Source: Glebionis coronaria (taxonomy: Eukaryota > Streptophyta > Magnoliopsida > Asterales > Asteraceae). Taken from it: a stretch of 64,000 bases of DNA. Within the stretch, counting starts at the first letter, position 1. Each line of letters begins with the position of its first letter. The position numbers and the translations under genes are program-made. The stretch lies in assembly GCA_025667525.1 (NCBI GenBank), contig CM046879.1, positions 363,462,639 to 363,526,638 of the forward strand, in the 5' to 3' direction. Below are positions 22,656-35,602 of this stretch, one piece after another. The notes beneath the pieces were generated by a model that saw only the letters and a list, made by a program, of their open reading frames with translations, made no database searches and was not told the DNA's origin.

Positions 22656-25600
22656 TGATGAGACTGCTTTTATACATAGTCTCATCGTCCAAATAGGGCT
22701 TAAAATGCATTAAATATCATCAAAATACCCAAATATATGCTTGTGTTTGTTGCTTGTGTATTTTAGGTACGGATATTGAGAAAATGACAAAAGATCACAA
22801 GAATCAGTCAAAAACGAACACGGGAAACGAAGCCGCACGATGAACCAAGCCCTAATGAAGAATTTTCCAAGAAAACCCTTGAAGATTTGAAGAATTATGA
22901 AGATTGGTCCTCCAATATGGAAGAATTGACACTTTATACCCTTGTATCTTCATAATTACAAGTTTGGTCGCTAAAGTTTGTCAAAATTACAAAAAGGACC
23001 CTTAACTATGAAGAATTGGCAAATTTAGTCCCTCAACAAAACTAAATTGACAATATTGGTCCTCCAAGAAGTCAACAAACAAGTCAAACCTTGAAGAATG
23101 AAGAAAATGCCAAAATCAGTCCTTCAAGTATCATAAGTTTACATGTTTAGTCCTTGTTTCAAGTTTATAAAGTGTTTGTGCCAAAAGTGACAAGTTTCCA
23201 AACTTATAACAAAGGAAAAGGAGTTTGGTTGCTATTTAATACAATGTGAAAGAAGAATGAAACATGGGGGTCCTTTTCTGCCAAACAACCTAAGACAAAC
23301 CCACCACTCACAAGCCTCCACGTCACCAACCTTAAACTCTCCACCAATCATACACTCCCTCCTCTCCACGTCAGAATCCACCCAACCCTTTTGTTTAATC
23401 AGTTTTAAACTGATTATAAATATGAGGGAAACACGTTTTTTGAAAATTAATCACCCTTAACCCAATCAAACCCCACCCTGCTATCACTAATCCTCCCATA
23501 AACCCTAAATCTTAATTTTCACAAATCAAGGGGTTTTCCCCTAAATCTTTCCAGATTGGCAATTAACGTCACTCTCATCCCATCCCACTCCCCAAAAACC
23601 TTTCACCCTCACCATACTGCCCCACCCAATGGTCCCCTGCACATGCTTTGGCTAAAAAACAAAAGGGAAACAGATATCCAAGGGTCCTAAGATGGTTACT
23701 CACCTCTCCAAGCAAGATTAAACGTCCAAGATCTCTTCTCCACGGCTGGCACATCACATGAGGACGCTTTTGACTCAATTTCAAATTCAAACAAGGCATC
23801 TTTCTGGAATCTCCAAGGGCAAGATGGGAAGTTTATATCATTAGGGTTTTAAGTTTCCATTCAGTTCGAGAAGCAATTTGTAGCCTCTATATAAAGGCAC
23901 ATATGAATTTAGTTTAGGTTGTTCTTTTTTCCTTCTCCTTGGTCAAGACCTTGTAAAGCCAGTTTTATTTGATGAAATGAAACTGGAAATTGAGTTTGTG
24001 ACGAGAAAGAAAGAGCCCATTTTACTTTTCATTGCACTTTTACATTTTCCAAGTTAAATTTTATTTTAAGTTTCTGTTTGGACTTAAGCTTTTATATTTC
24101 AGAATCTGGTCCAAAAGCTTTAAGCTGGTATCATAAGCCTGATAATCTTGTTGATTATCAAGCTTAAGTGAGGATTAAAGCTTTTGTTGATTTAGTGTTA
24201 GTAATATTACAAAAAACCAAAAAAATCGGTTTTTTGTTATTATCAAACAAGCCATAGTAGCTTAACTGATAAGCTAGCTTATAGCTTGTTTGATTTGTGA
24301 ACAGCTTACCCTTTTGTTTTCCTCTTTTCTTAGCAGGTTTATCATAGCCTACCTTTTAAGAAGATATATGGGGTGTGTGTGTCAACAGTGACCACCACCA
24401 TCAATTCTCTACTTGTTTCTTGGTCAAAACCATAAGCACAAGCCACCAGCTTGTAGGAGGTGACATAGCAGTCACAGTTGGGCCTGGATGTAGGCCCAAC
24501 AAGGTAGTCCCTTATTTCCTTATTTAGTTTTCAAAAATCTGATATTCATGTGATTTGGAGTGAAATTGTATGAAAGTTGTTTTAAGTGTTTTTTTATTGT
24601 CTGATATTGCTTATTTAAGGTTAGTATGCATGTTTAGATAGTTTAAATCAGTTTGGTTGAAGTTTAGTTAAGATTTTGTTTGAAAATTTGGTTTCTGAAA
24701 TTTTAAAGGGGTGTTTGGATTAGGGTTCTAGAAGGTTTAATGACATGTTTCTTGTGTTAAAACCAGTCTAGAAACACCCACTAGGGTATTGTAGGGTGCA
24801 TGATAGTTTAGTTTTCAGTTTGGATGAAGTTTTGAACAAATTTGTATGCTAAAAATTGAAAACATAGCCTAAATCAGTGAAACAATTACTCTGCTTGATT
24901 TTTGTAAGATTGGTGCTTTGAATCTTGTTCATTGCTGGATAATAGGTTGTTTAAGGCTTGTGTGTTGCTTGTATGCCATGACATTACTTTGTGTGCAAAT
25001 TATTAGGATTTGAAATTCGATTTTGTGTCATATAGATCAGCTATTGCTCATCAGAAACATAAGCTATATCAGAAACTTGATTTTGCCATATTGTGCTTGA
25101 TTTGTGTGGAGTCTTGTGTTTTTCTTGTGTTTGATTGACTCCCTACACTCCAACTGAGTGTAGGGGTGCCCATTTGTCCATCTAAAACCAACACAAATCC
25201 AAAATCAAGCCCTCTTGATCTATTCTTCACAAGTGAAGAATACCTTTCTTCTTTGTGTTCTTCAAAAGCTCATCTGAGCACGTTTTTGGTTCCAGTTTGT
25301 TTAATTATTGCCTTGTGGTTATAAGATTTGTGTTTTTAAGTAATTTAAGTTACTGTGTTTGTGTTTTTAAAGTTTAAAAAAAAAATTTTTTTTTTTCAAA
25401 AAGGATTGGCCAGGACTCGAACCTGCGCCATCCTCCTCACAACACAACACACATACCGTTACGCCCTTGGGACTTTTACTGATAGAGTTCCATTTCATAT
25501 TATACTTAAGTGGTATTTGTTTTCTAGCTTATTTACATAGCAGCTTATTATTAAGCTAATTCCAGCTTATTTCTTTAAGGTTTTGACTGTTTAGCATTTT

Positions 25601-26701
25601 TCTTAGGTTCTTGTTAGGGTTTTTGACTTTTTAGTTTGAAAAGTTTATTTTTCTCGTAATTATTTAATTTACTAGGATTATTTTAAGTTAATATTTTAGA
25701 AAGTAAATTAAAAATAGTAAAAGGTAATTTAAAAATCTGAAAAAATAGTTTTTAGGTTTTTAATCATAACTTTGAGGTTTTCAGCTATTTAAGTTTTCAA
25801 TTTAGCTTTTTTTGATTTTATTGGATTTTAGGGTTTTTAGCTAACTTTAAAATTTAATATTAAATTATTAAATAGGTTTCAGAAAATTTTGATTGCATTT
25901 TTGTCTTAGTTACAATATTTTATATTTTTGGTAATTTTTTAGAATTTATTTTATGAACTTTGAATTTTTTTTGATTATTTTAATATTATTTTATTATTAA
26001 AATTTGAAGTTTGATTTTTTTAGTTTTTTACATTTTTCCTAGGTTAAGGACACTTAATTAGGAGTTTTGTCACTTTCCAAATATTTTTAGGACTTTTCAA
26101 TTATTTTCTAGAATTAATTTAAGTTTTAATTGATTTTAATAGTTTTTAAGTGTTTAAAAATAGTTTAATTTGGTTTTCAAATTTTAAAAAATAGCTTTTA
26201 GCTTAATCAGGATATTTTTGAGGTTTACAAACTATAAGATCTTGTTTAGGACTTTTTAATAATTAATTGTGATTTTTAGGGCTTTAATTAGCATTAAAAA
26301 GTCATTATCTAATTAATTAAAAGGTTTTAACAAGTTTGGATTCTTTGTAAACTCTTAGAATATTATTGGGGATTTTTAGTAATTTTTAGGAATTTTTAGG
26401 AATTTTTAGGAATTTTTAGGTTAAAATTTTAATTTTGGCACTATTTACGGTTTTGCGTGATCGCCTTTTTCGTCTTAGTTTAATCCGTTTTCGTAACCGT
26501 CTTTCTCTTCTAATCTCATTTCTTTCTTCCTTTTTCAATCAAATAATCACAAATCATTAATCAATTCAACACACAACGCACTTGCCTCCTCGAGAACGAA
26601 CTCACTTTTAGGGTCATTCACACACGGTTTTCTTAAATCGTCGTGCATGCTTACCCTATTTATTGCTCTTTTCCTAAAGGGTAGTAAAAACTTCAACATC
26701 A
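22656..26701 (+). repeat. 3' LTR of element A
   Basis: Near-identical partner of 10315-14341, 19 bp longer. Most of that difference is four instead of two AATTTTTAGG units near 26381-26420. Terminal hairpin 22657-22686, periodic repeats 22906-23154, TATA box 23888-23895 and tRNA-like segment 25400-25490 are all retained. It is followed by target duplication AGTAG. Confidence 0.93.
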
Positions 26702-26706
26702 AGTAG

Positions 26707-29700
26707 CATCGACTACGTCTAAACCGGAGGATTCTACGTTACGTGATCACGTTTACATACACCGTCTTTGGTGACAGTCCGACATTTCAGAAAATAAATT
26801 TGTCCGTGAATATTATTTTGAGATTTTAAATTTGTGTTGGTTCATAAACTCACAAATTTACGAGAAGAGATTAGGACTTACGATTATAATTTAACGTCCT
26901 TTACGACTAAACCGGAAACCTTAGGATTACGTATTTACGTTTTCGAAATCCGTTTTTGATGAGAAAATTTTTATTAGATTCGTTTTGTGCCGTTGATTCA
27001 TAATTTATAAAAACGTTTTTCGTAAAACGACCCGAGGGCATGCAAATCGAGGAAACTAGAATCGAGGAGTACCCGTAAATTAATAGAGATGGGACAAGTT
27101 TACACTTTCCCACCCCTATACAAGTGGCATCCAAGAGTACACAACACACTCTTGATGTGTCAAGTTTACTTAACTAAACAAGGACATTTGTCCTTGTTTC
27201 TTTCCAAACCACTAGCTACACAAAACTAGCTAAACCATGAAACCATTTCACATACATCCAAAAACTCCATTTTCTCTCTTCCTCTCTCTCTATGAACGTC
27301 TACCACCACCACAATCATCATCATACACCAAAAATTTAACCACAAATCTTATGTATAAGTTAGATACGATGATAACCTATTGAAGACATGAAGATTGGAG
27401 GTGATCTTAACAACTAAAAAGGAGTTTCCATGGATCTTAGGGGCTGATTTTCAAGAAGATAATCATGCATATGAAGATATCAAGGAGTTCATTTGCCAAG
27501 TTAAAGATGTGATAACAAGAACCAAGTCTTGTTCATCCAAAAACTCATCATTTCATCACTTTGGTGGTATAGAGATTGTTCTTCCTAACATTTTATTATT
27601 TTGAATATGTAATCTTGTATTTTCTTTATTTATGTATATGTATATGATGATGAATGATGATTAAAAATATTATGTGGAGATTTGGTGTTGATAGATTTGA
27701 TAAACATGGGTAAAAAGATGGAAAACCACATGTAAAATAGTTAAAATCTTGCTAAATATGATGGCTGTATAAAAATAGTAAGTAACCAAATGATAAACTA
27801 ATAAAATGGCATAGTGGAATCAATTTACAGTAAGTATTAGGTGTTGTACATATGTGAGAGTTGGCCATACAATGGAATCATAAAAATGAGTGAGATATGA
27901 TCAAAACAAGTTTAGAGTGCAAATCTGCCTACACTGTTTTGGACGAATTTATTAAAATATTTAGAGGTTGATTCATCAGTAGCTATAAAGGAATAAAATG
28001 AAGCACATATCATGTAGTTACTGTGATAAAAATTGAGGTCCTATCTCATTATAGAACTCTAGATATGGACATTTTAGTGGATTGAAAATTTAGGACAGAT
28101 TCGATAAAATAAATAGTATATAATATAAGCACTCAAAATTTTGTATTTATAAAATATACATATATAAAACCCACTAGTTGCTAATAATAATTATAAATAA
28201 AGAGTTATATATATTGATATTAAAATGGGACATGTTATATAAATCACAAGTATAAATGTTTTTCTAAGTTATAAAACTATATACCTAAATTTTACGTCTT
28301 TTCAGCTAGTACCGTAAAATTAACGTTTTTCGTCAATTAAAACTTAGACGATCGGACCAGTCTAATGTAAACTTTTTAAAAGTCATATACTGATATATAA
28401 GTACTTAATACACGTAAAAACCGATAAACCCCGAACTATATAACATACGGACATTAACGGGCTAAGTTAGCATTATTGGACTATTAATCCAACGAAATGG
28501 GCTAAACACTTATAAATTTACTTATTGGGCTTAACCCACTTGGGCCCAACATGTAAAGTATAATACTCATAATAAAACTATAAAATGGATTAATACAAGT
28601 TAATGGACTTATAATAGGCTTATTGGACCTAAAACATGTAAATAGGTAAAACTAGTAAACTAGTATAAAAGTTATCAACACATAACACTAAAATGAGTAA
28701 ATGAGAATGTATAAACCCACTTGATCATCATCATATGCATAAAATCATCATATGTATACATAATTGTTATTTTTATAAAGTCATTGGACAAAAGTCAAAG
28801 ACGAGTATTATTTGTCTAGGTTTCCGTGATTGAAGCACGTACCGTACATCCGAATTGCCGATAACCCGCTTTCCCACATCAACGTGAGTTCATAGCCTCG
28901 CACTCTTTTAAATGTTTTTATGAAATGTTTTATAAACCCACGAGGGAGATAACATGTTAGTTTTTATGAAATAGGACACTAGTTGTCCCGATTGTTTGTT
29001 TATTGATTTGGCCCCGAATGATTGTATGACCCGATGAATGATTATATGACCCGATGTGTGAAATGAAATGGATTATTAAAGTTAGGTTATGTCACTAAAA
29101 GTCCCATTAGCATGAATTGTGAACTACCGGGATTTGGTAGACGCTTATGCATATAATAGTACTATTTGGGGACGATCACCCCAGTTCGCGCCTTGACGGT
29201 TGATCCCCGTCGTGCCACATTGATTGGTGAGCGAATTTATGTATGAGAAGATTTACACAAGCGTAATTATTGTGACGACACGCTAATTTAGATGGGAAAA
29301 TGAGTTTCGGGTTAGCTACCAGTTGTTTGTTGTAGTAAGGTAACAATGTCATGCGGCTTATAATAATCCAATTAACAAAATACCGCTATACGCACCGAAT
29401 TACGATATATTGCCTGACTAGCAATACGAGGTCTTATTATTGATTTTATGTTCGTGTTTTGGTTTTACATAACCGTATTCATATAATGGTTTTTATTTAA
29501 CTATATACAACGTTATAAAACGTATTGTATGATGTTTTTAACGACAATGGTTCGTATAATGATTTTGAAGGCGAAAGCCTATATTATTATTTTGACGAGG
29601 ATTTGTATAAAATGACTTTTGGCTATTTTATGGCCTATTACAAAGATTTGTACAAAATGATTTTCGGTAATAATTTTATACCCATGTTATATTGTTGGAT

Positions 29701-30023
29701 TTTATTAAACTCTATGAATTCACTCGGTGTTATCGCTGACCTTTTCTTTTAACATGTTTTATCTCAGGTACTTGAAGGTAATTCTCGGGAAGACAACAAG
29801 AATTCATGGCCCGCACTTAAACAATAATTTCCATTCAAATGCGTTGTAAAACCTGTATGAAATACAATGACTTGGGACCAATGTAAATTTGATATAGAAT
29901 GCAAATGCTTTATAATTAAACGGCGCGATTTTTAAGCGTTGTCTATGATGTGAGTAATGTGTTATCCCGTAACACCAACGAGTCTTCCGCTGTATTGAAT
30001 TGTGTAAAATTGGGGGTGTTACA
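26707..30023 (+). repeat. C-plus 3' LTR, second part
   Basis: Resumes CATCGACTACG after element A and runs to GGGGGTGTTACA. With the first part the LTR is about 3.44 kb, matching the 3.42 kb LTRs of C-minus. It shows no gene: the frames at 27395-27604 and 29525-29752 (and the reverse frame at 26907-27149) are LTR text. At 30024 the sequence changes abruptly to copia gag. Confidence 0.9.
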
Positions 30024-30948
30024 CTAAAAGCACTTGATGAACGTTTTTCTAGAAAGAACAATGTTAGGAAGTTTCTTAGGGCGTTGCATCCAAAGTAAAG
30101 AGCTAAAGTCACGACGATTGAAGAATAAAAGGATCTCGCCAAATTATCAGTGGATGAACTCATTGGTAACTTGAAGGTTCACGAGATGATAATTTTGAAG
30201 GACTCGGAAATGGTGAAAACTAAGAGTGAAAGAATGTATCTTGCACTCAAGGCCAAGAAGGCGCAAAGAGACCATGAAAGCTCCTCGAATAGTGATGATG
30301 AGGAATATGCCATGACGGTTAGAGACTTTAAGAAGTTCTTTAAAAGACGAGGTCAATACGTGAGGCAACCAAACAACGACAAGAAATCCTTCTCCAAAAA
30401 CCGATTTGCCAAAGATGATAAAGGTGATAGGAAATGATTTTGATGTAGTGATCCAAATCATTTCATCAGTGATTGTCCTTAACCTTCACGCGACAAGAAT
30501 CACACGGTGTTTGTTGGAGGTTCATGGAGCGATAGCGGTGAAGATGTTGATGACAACCCCAATGATGAGAATGTCTCATGGCTCACACTTCTAAAGAGGT
30601 ACATTCAGAAACCGATTATTATAGGAATAATAGTTCTTCTCAAGATGATAGTGAATTCGAAGGCCAATACAATAACTTGCATAAGCTTAGTCTTAAATTA
30701 ATTGAAAAGAACAAAGTTCTAAAATCAACTAGAACTAAGCTTGAGAATGAGATTAGTGAGCTAAAAGAGAAATTAGCTAAGCTTGAGAAAAACAAAGAAG
30801 TTGATATAGGATGCTTAAAATGTGAAAACCTTAGACAAGAAAATGAAAACATCAAGAGCACTTCCATTAGACTTGAAAAGTTCATGAGAGGTACTAATGC
30901 TCTTGATGATATGTTAAACAAACGAATTCATTCTAAGGAAAGACTTGG
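30024..30948 (+). pseudogene. gag: Element D: copia Gag fragment between two C insertions
   Basis: Starts mid-Gag (KALDERFSRKN, RKFLRALHPK) and carries DELIGNLKVHEMII, EEYAMTVRDFKKFFKRRGQY, then a zinc knuckle broken by TGA at 30435-30437 (first Cys position) and TGA at 30441-30443; later Cys/His (DPNHFISDCP) remain. Earlier stops replace residues after HPK and in IEES. After a shift near 30575 the frame 30578-30948 reads SKEVHSETDYY and a long Lys/Glu-rich coiled-coil (LENEISELKEKLAKLEKN). The Gag N terminus is outside the window, beyond C-plus. This Gag type is common in Asteraceae copia elements, from memory. Confidence 0.87.
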
Positions 30949-33321
30949 TGTAACACCACCAAATTTATACAACTCAATACAGCGGAAGACTAGTTGGTGT
31001 TACGGGATAGCACATTACTCACATCATAGACAACGCATAAAAATCGCGTCGTTTAATAATAAAGCAATTCCATTCATAAATATCAAAGTTACATAGGTCC
31101 CAAGTCATAATCATTTAATAAAATTTTATAAAGATTTGAATGGAAATTGTTATTTAAGTGCGGGCCATGAATTCTTGTCGTCTTCCCGAGAATTACCTTC
31201 AAGTACATGAGATAAAACATGTTAAAAGAAAAGGTCAGCGATAACGCCGAGTGAATTCATAGAGTTTAATAAATTCCATCAATATAACTTTGGTATAAAA
31301 TTATTACCAAAAATCATTTCGTACAAATCATTGTAATAGGCCATAAAATAGCCAAACTCATTTTTATACAAATCCTTATCGAAAATCATAATATAGGCAT
31401 TTGCCTTAAAAATCGTTATACGAGCCAATGTCGTAAAAACATCATACAATACGTTTTATAACGTTGTATAGATTAAATAAAAACCGTTATATGAATATGG
31501 TTATATGAAACCAAAACACGAACATAAAATCAATAGTATGACCCCGTATTGCTAGTCAGGCAATACATCGTAATTCGGTGCGTATAGTAGTATTTCGTTA
31601 ATTGGATTATTATAAGCCGCATGACATTGTTACCTTACTAAACCAAACAACGGGTAGTTAACCCGATACTCATTTTTCCCATCTAAATTAGCGTGTCTTC
31701 ACAAAGGTCACGCTATCGAAATCTTCTCATAAATAAATTCGCTTACCAATCAACGTGGCACGACGGGGATCAACCGTCAAGGCGCGAACTAGGGTGATCG
31801 TCCCCAAATAGTACTATTATATGCATAAGCGTCTACCAAATCTCGGTAGTTCACAATTCATGCTAATGGGACTTTTAGTGACATAACCTAACTTTAATAA
31901 TCCATTTAATTTCATCTATCGGGTCATTTAATCATTTATCGGGTCATACAATCGGGTCATACAATCATTCGGGTCCAAATGAATAAATAAACAATCGGGA
32001 CAAATGGTGTCCTAATTTTATAAAAACTAACATGTTATCTCCATCGCGGGTTTATAAAACATTTATAAAACATTTAAAATAGTGCGAGGCTATGAACTCA
32101 CGTTGATGTGGGAAGACGGGTTATCGGCAATTCGGACGTACGACACGTGCTTCAATCACGGAAACCTAGACAAATAACACTCGTCTTATACTCTTGTCCA
32201 ATGACTTTATAAAAATAACAATTATGTATACATATGATGATTATATATATATGATGATCAAGTGGGTTTATATATTCTCATTCACTCATTTTTGTGTTTA
32301 TGTATTGGTAACTTCTTACCAGTTTACTAGTTTTACCTATTTACATGTTTTAGGTCCAATAAGCCTATTATAAGTTTATTAACTTGTATTCATCCATTTT
32401 ATACTTGTATTATCAGTATTTACACTTTACAAGTTTGGCCTAAATGGGTTAAGGCCAATAAATAAGTTTATAAGTGTTTTAGTCCATTTTGTTGTATTAT
32501 TAGTCCAATAATGTTAACTTAATCCGTTAATGTCCGTATGTTATATAGTTCAGGTTTTATCGGTTTTTGCTTGTTATATATGTTTATATATAAGTATATG
32601 AGTTTTATAAAGTTCACATTAGACGGGTCCAACCGTCTAAGTTTTATTTAACAAAAACGTTAATTTTACGGTAATAGCCGAAAAAGTCGTAAAAATCATG
32701 TTTATAGTTTTATAACTTATAAAACTTATCAAATTACCATTTTTATAAAATGTATCATTTATTTGTCCTTATACATATTTATATAAATGTATTATATAAG
32801 TTAGTGGGTTTTAATTCACATTTTATACTATTTTTATTTGAGTGCTTATATAATACTATTATACTTTAATTTTCCAAAATCTGAGTTTTATTTTCATGTT
32901 CACCAAAACTGCCATATCTGGAGTTCTATATGGAGATAGAAGCTCAAATTTTTATGACATAAACTACATGATATGTGATCCATTTAACTCTTCTATAGCT
33001 ACTGTTGAATCAGCCTCCAAGTAATTTCTAAAAATCGTCCAAAACAGTGAACTCAGATTGGTACTCTAAACTTGTTTTGATCATATCTCACTCATCCTAG
33101 TGATTCCATTGCATGGCCAACTCTCACATGTGTACAAGACATATTACTTACTGTATATACATTAATCTATGACATTTTTATCAGTTCATCATATGATTCT
33201 TTACTGTTTTATACAGCCAACAATTTAAACAAGATTTTAGCCTTGTTGCTTATAGTTTTTCATCTTTTTAACCATGTTTATCAACACCAAATCCCCACAC
33301 AATATTTTTAATCATCATTCA
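30949..33321 (-). repeat. C-minus 3' LTR, distal part
   Basis: Begins (plus view) TGTAACACCACC and matches 51092-53460. It ends at the ATTCA target site of element B (33317-33321). No gene; the frames here are LTR text. Confidence 0.92.
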
Positions 33322-33322
33322 T

Positions 33323-33344
33323 GATAGGTGTGAAAACACCCATC
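33323..33344 (+). other. Terminal hairpin of element B LTR
   Basis: GAT-a-GGTGT (33323-33331) pairs with ACACC-c-ATC (33336-33344) around a GAAA loop, with one A.C mismatch. It occupies the same position as the hairpins of A and A2 although the sequence is unrelated. Copy at 42880-42901. Confidence 0.7.
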
Positions 33345-33785
33345 CTTTTACCACTTAATTCTGGCTAAAACGAGACCAAAACACGTATTTAATATCATTT
33401 GTTTGGAATTATGCGTGGTTTTTGTGTTTATTGTGTTTTCAGAGGCAACCGGATGAATATTGAAGAAAACATGGGATTGCACGGGTTTTATCGAGGAAAA
33501 AGACTCAAGACGAAGTCTATTGTCCAAGAGATGCAGAAGATTTGATGTCATTGTGCCTATTTGAAGATTTATCGAAGAATAGAGCCAAAGACGGAAGATT
33601 CATATATGTCGAAGAACTCGAGTCTATTAAATAAAAGATTATAAGACGAGTTGGAATTATTCACCGACACTTCTCAAATCCAAGTCGGAAACGTTTATTT
33701 AAGACGCAGGAAGACTAAAGAAGAAAGAAGAAAAAGGAGCCCAAACCAAAGCCCAATAAAAAATCCCACTACCATTACACACGCC

Positions 33786-33793
33786 TATATAAA
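33786..33793 (+). promoter_or_regulatory. TATA box of element B 5' LTR
   Basis: TATATAAA in CGCCTATATAAAGGCC, 465 bp into the LTR; partner at 43343-43350. Confidence 0.7.
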
Positions 33794-33854
33794 GGCCTTA
33801 CCTCACAAATTTTCACACACTTAGTTCTTTTAGTTAATTTTTAGTTTTAATTCT

Positions 33855-33895
33855 CTAGTTTTAGAGAGAGAAAGTTCTAAACTTTCTCTCACTAG
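33855..33895 (+). other. Stem-loop in predicted R region of element B
   Basis: GAGAGAAAGTT/AACTTTCTCTC is a perfect 11-bp stem with a CTA loop, enclosed by a second 5-bp stem CTAGT/ACTAG with a six-base bulge. It lies about 65 bp after the TATA box, so it would be near the RNA 5' end. It is identical in the 3' LTR. Confidence 0.65.
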
Positions 33896-34363
33896 ATTTC
33901 ATCTTTTTCAATTCAAGATCAAAACTTTGTAGTATGTTTCATTAATCAAGTTCAAGTTTTTACCTTTTAATCTTTAATCTCATCCTTCCTTTCTTTTACT
34001 TTTATTGATTTTGGTACAAATCTCGTATGATCCGTGTTGTTCATCAATTATTTGTGCTTAAAAAGTTGATTACTTTTTATGTTTCCTTAAGTTTATACAC
34101 TAATAAGCTTTAAGATCCTTGTTCTTATTGGCTTATTTGTTGATGTAGCTTATTTACTTTTTAAAGTTTTTATAAAAAGTTCATCTTTTTATCATTTGAT
34201 TTATGATTTTGCTTATTTGAAGTTAGATAAGTTGTTTTTAAGTGCTTATTTGATCAGTATTTTATTGGATTCGAGTTAGTTTTGGGAGTTAGCTTATTCA
34301 ATAAGCTTATCTCCTTGCTTTTAGCTTCGGTTTAGCACCAATTTCGGAAAGGGCAAAGCCCTT

Positions 34364-34728
34364 TTCCGATTGAGTTTTCCGACCAAAGCCCCCCCCCCCC
34401 TTATTCCGATCGACCGATCGGGAAAGGGTTTTGATATTCAGATTGGTGATAGTCTCATATTCCGACGGTGGGTGTTAGTGTATTCCGATTGCTCTGTTTT
34501 TCCATATTCCGATTTGTCCATTTTTATATATTCCGATTGATGCAAGTTTCAGATATTCCGATTGATGAAAGTTTTGATTATTCCGATTGAGCTTATTTTT
34601 GTCATAATCCGATTGGTCCAATACATATTCCGATCACCGTTACTGCCTATATTCCGATCAGTAGATCGGAATAATATTCCGATTGAGGGGATTTATCCAC
34701 TATTCCGATTTGAGGTGTTTTGCTCCGA
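34364..34728 (+). repeat. TTCCGATTG array, ~24.5-bp period, in element B 5' LTR
   Basis: TTCCGA or close variants start at 34364, 34377, 34404, 34437, 34460, 34483, 34507, 34531, 34556, 34581, 34607, 34628, 34652, 34677, 34703 and 34723; one extra copy is inverted at 34665. Text between copies varies. The array is downstream of the TATA box. Copy in the 3' LTR at about 43921-44288. Confidence 0.85.
34389..34400 (+). repeat. C12 homopolymer
   Basis: Twelve C in this LTR, fifteen in the 3' LTR (43946-43960). Confidence 0.9.
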
Positions 34729-35050
34729 TCTTACTTTCTTTTAGTAGTTTCCAATTAAGTTCTATTTTTCACAAAGTTTTCCAAGTGTTAGTTTTCATTG
34801 AGTGTCCATCTATTTGTCTAATATTGTCTTCAAGTTTTCAAGCATTTATTTTTAAGCTCATCTTTTAGTTTAATCTTTTAACGCTTTAAGCTTACTCTTC
34901 GACACTTAATTAATTGTTAATTAGTTTTAAATAAATAACCAAACCAAACTCCTTTTTATTCACCAAGAACAAATCATTTCACTTAGAACCGAGATCAATT
35001 CGAGAGGATACCGAGAGACATAAATTGAACCTAGCAAAATCAGTGTATCA

Positions 35051-35308
35051 AATGGCACCGCTGCCGGCTCTTCTCGTTAAGATCAAAAGTTTTTTGTGAG
35101 AACTTGGATTTTGGGATCCGTTCCCCGTGAACGTTACTTTTTCATAAAAAATTTCAAAAAATCCTAAAAAAAAAAAATAAATAAATAAATAAATATAAAA
35201 TTTTCAAAAATACAAAAAAAAAATGAAAAAAAAATTATTAAAAAATTTAAAAACCAAAAAAAAAATATTTTTGTATTGTTTTTGCCTTGTTAGTTCTTTT
35301 GCAGGTGT
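35051..35308 (+). other. Leader of element B, A-rich
   Basis: Primer site followed by A-rich low-complexity sequence with AAAT repeats (35160-35270). TTTTGCAG six bases before the Gag ATG looks like a 3' splice site, so a spliced leader is possible. Confidence 0.6.
35053..35067 (+). promoter_or_regulatory. Primer binding site of element B (tRNA-Asp-like)
   Basis: TGGCACCGCTGCCGG starts two bases after the 5' LTR. Two mismatches to the tRNA-Asp complement over 15 bases. Confidence 0.8.
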
Positions 35309-35602
35309 ATGCGCACTCGATCCACGTCTTATCAAGAGCCCGAGCCTCTCGATCACTTAGACATGGCCGGTGTACCACCTCCAAACAATAATAACAACAA
35401 CAACCCACCTTTCAACAACATGAACAATAACAACCACAATGAGCCCCTTCCGGATAATCGCCCGATGATTGAATTGCTGCAAGCTCATGTAGATGGCAAC
35501 ACTGATCCAATTGTTATACCACCAATTGCCGCCAACAATTTCGAGCTAAAATCAGGCTTTCCAGATGGTCTCCGCTCAACCATTCTTGGGACGAACCATT
35601 GA
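35309..35602 (+). pseudogene. gag: Element B Gag, N-terminal segment
   Basis: Starts MRTRSTSYQEPEPLDHLD, then Asn-rich text and MIELLQAHVDGNTDPIVIPP, parallel to element A Gag. ATG 35309 is the first in frame after the A-rich leader. The frame shifts near 35570, so the last dozen residues are out-of-frame noise. Confidence 0.85.

Larger units (their letters stand above)
10315..26701 (+). mobile_element. Element A: full-length Athila-like Ty3/gypsy retrotransposon (16.4 kb)
   Basis: Two LTRs of 4,027 and 4,046 bp with TG...CA ends flank leader, gag, pol and a 1.8 kb non-coding tail. Target duplication AGTAG lies at 10310-10314 and 26702-26706. The uninterrupted site, with one AGTAG, is readable in the C-minus LTRs near 45546-45570 and 54390-54413, which proves the insertion. 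Athila assignment rests on the tRNA-Asp-type primer site, the Gag phrase NPKGEMKVITTR, protease ALADLGASINLM, RT FMDD and RNase H ending ADHLSRLE. The long LTRs suit the lineage. No env-like gene is visible. Coding capacity is broken in at least eight places. Confidence 0.92.
33322..35050 (+). repeat. 5' LTR of element B
   Basis: Starts TGATAGGTGTG, ends AGTGTATCA. Contains a terminal hairpin, TATA box, a stem-loop after the TATA, a C12 run and a ~24.5-bp repeat array. The partner copy is at 42879-44610. Confidence 0.93.

Noticed and set aside
26907..27149. 60-80-codon frame seen again at 45148-45357 and 53993-54238 (shared phrase INYESTTQNESNK)
   Set aside because: All copies are C LTR sequence read antisense to the element. 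Shared openness is explained by common ancestry of the LTRs; no motif or start context supports a gene.
27395..27604. 69-codon frame in C-plus LTR
   Set aside because: Homologous positions in the C-minus LTRs do not keep this frame; it is LTR text.
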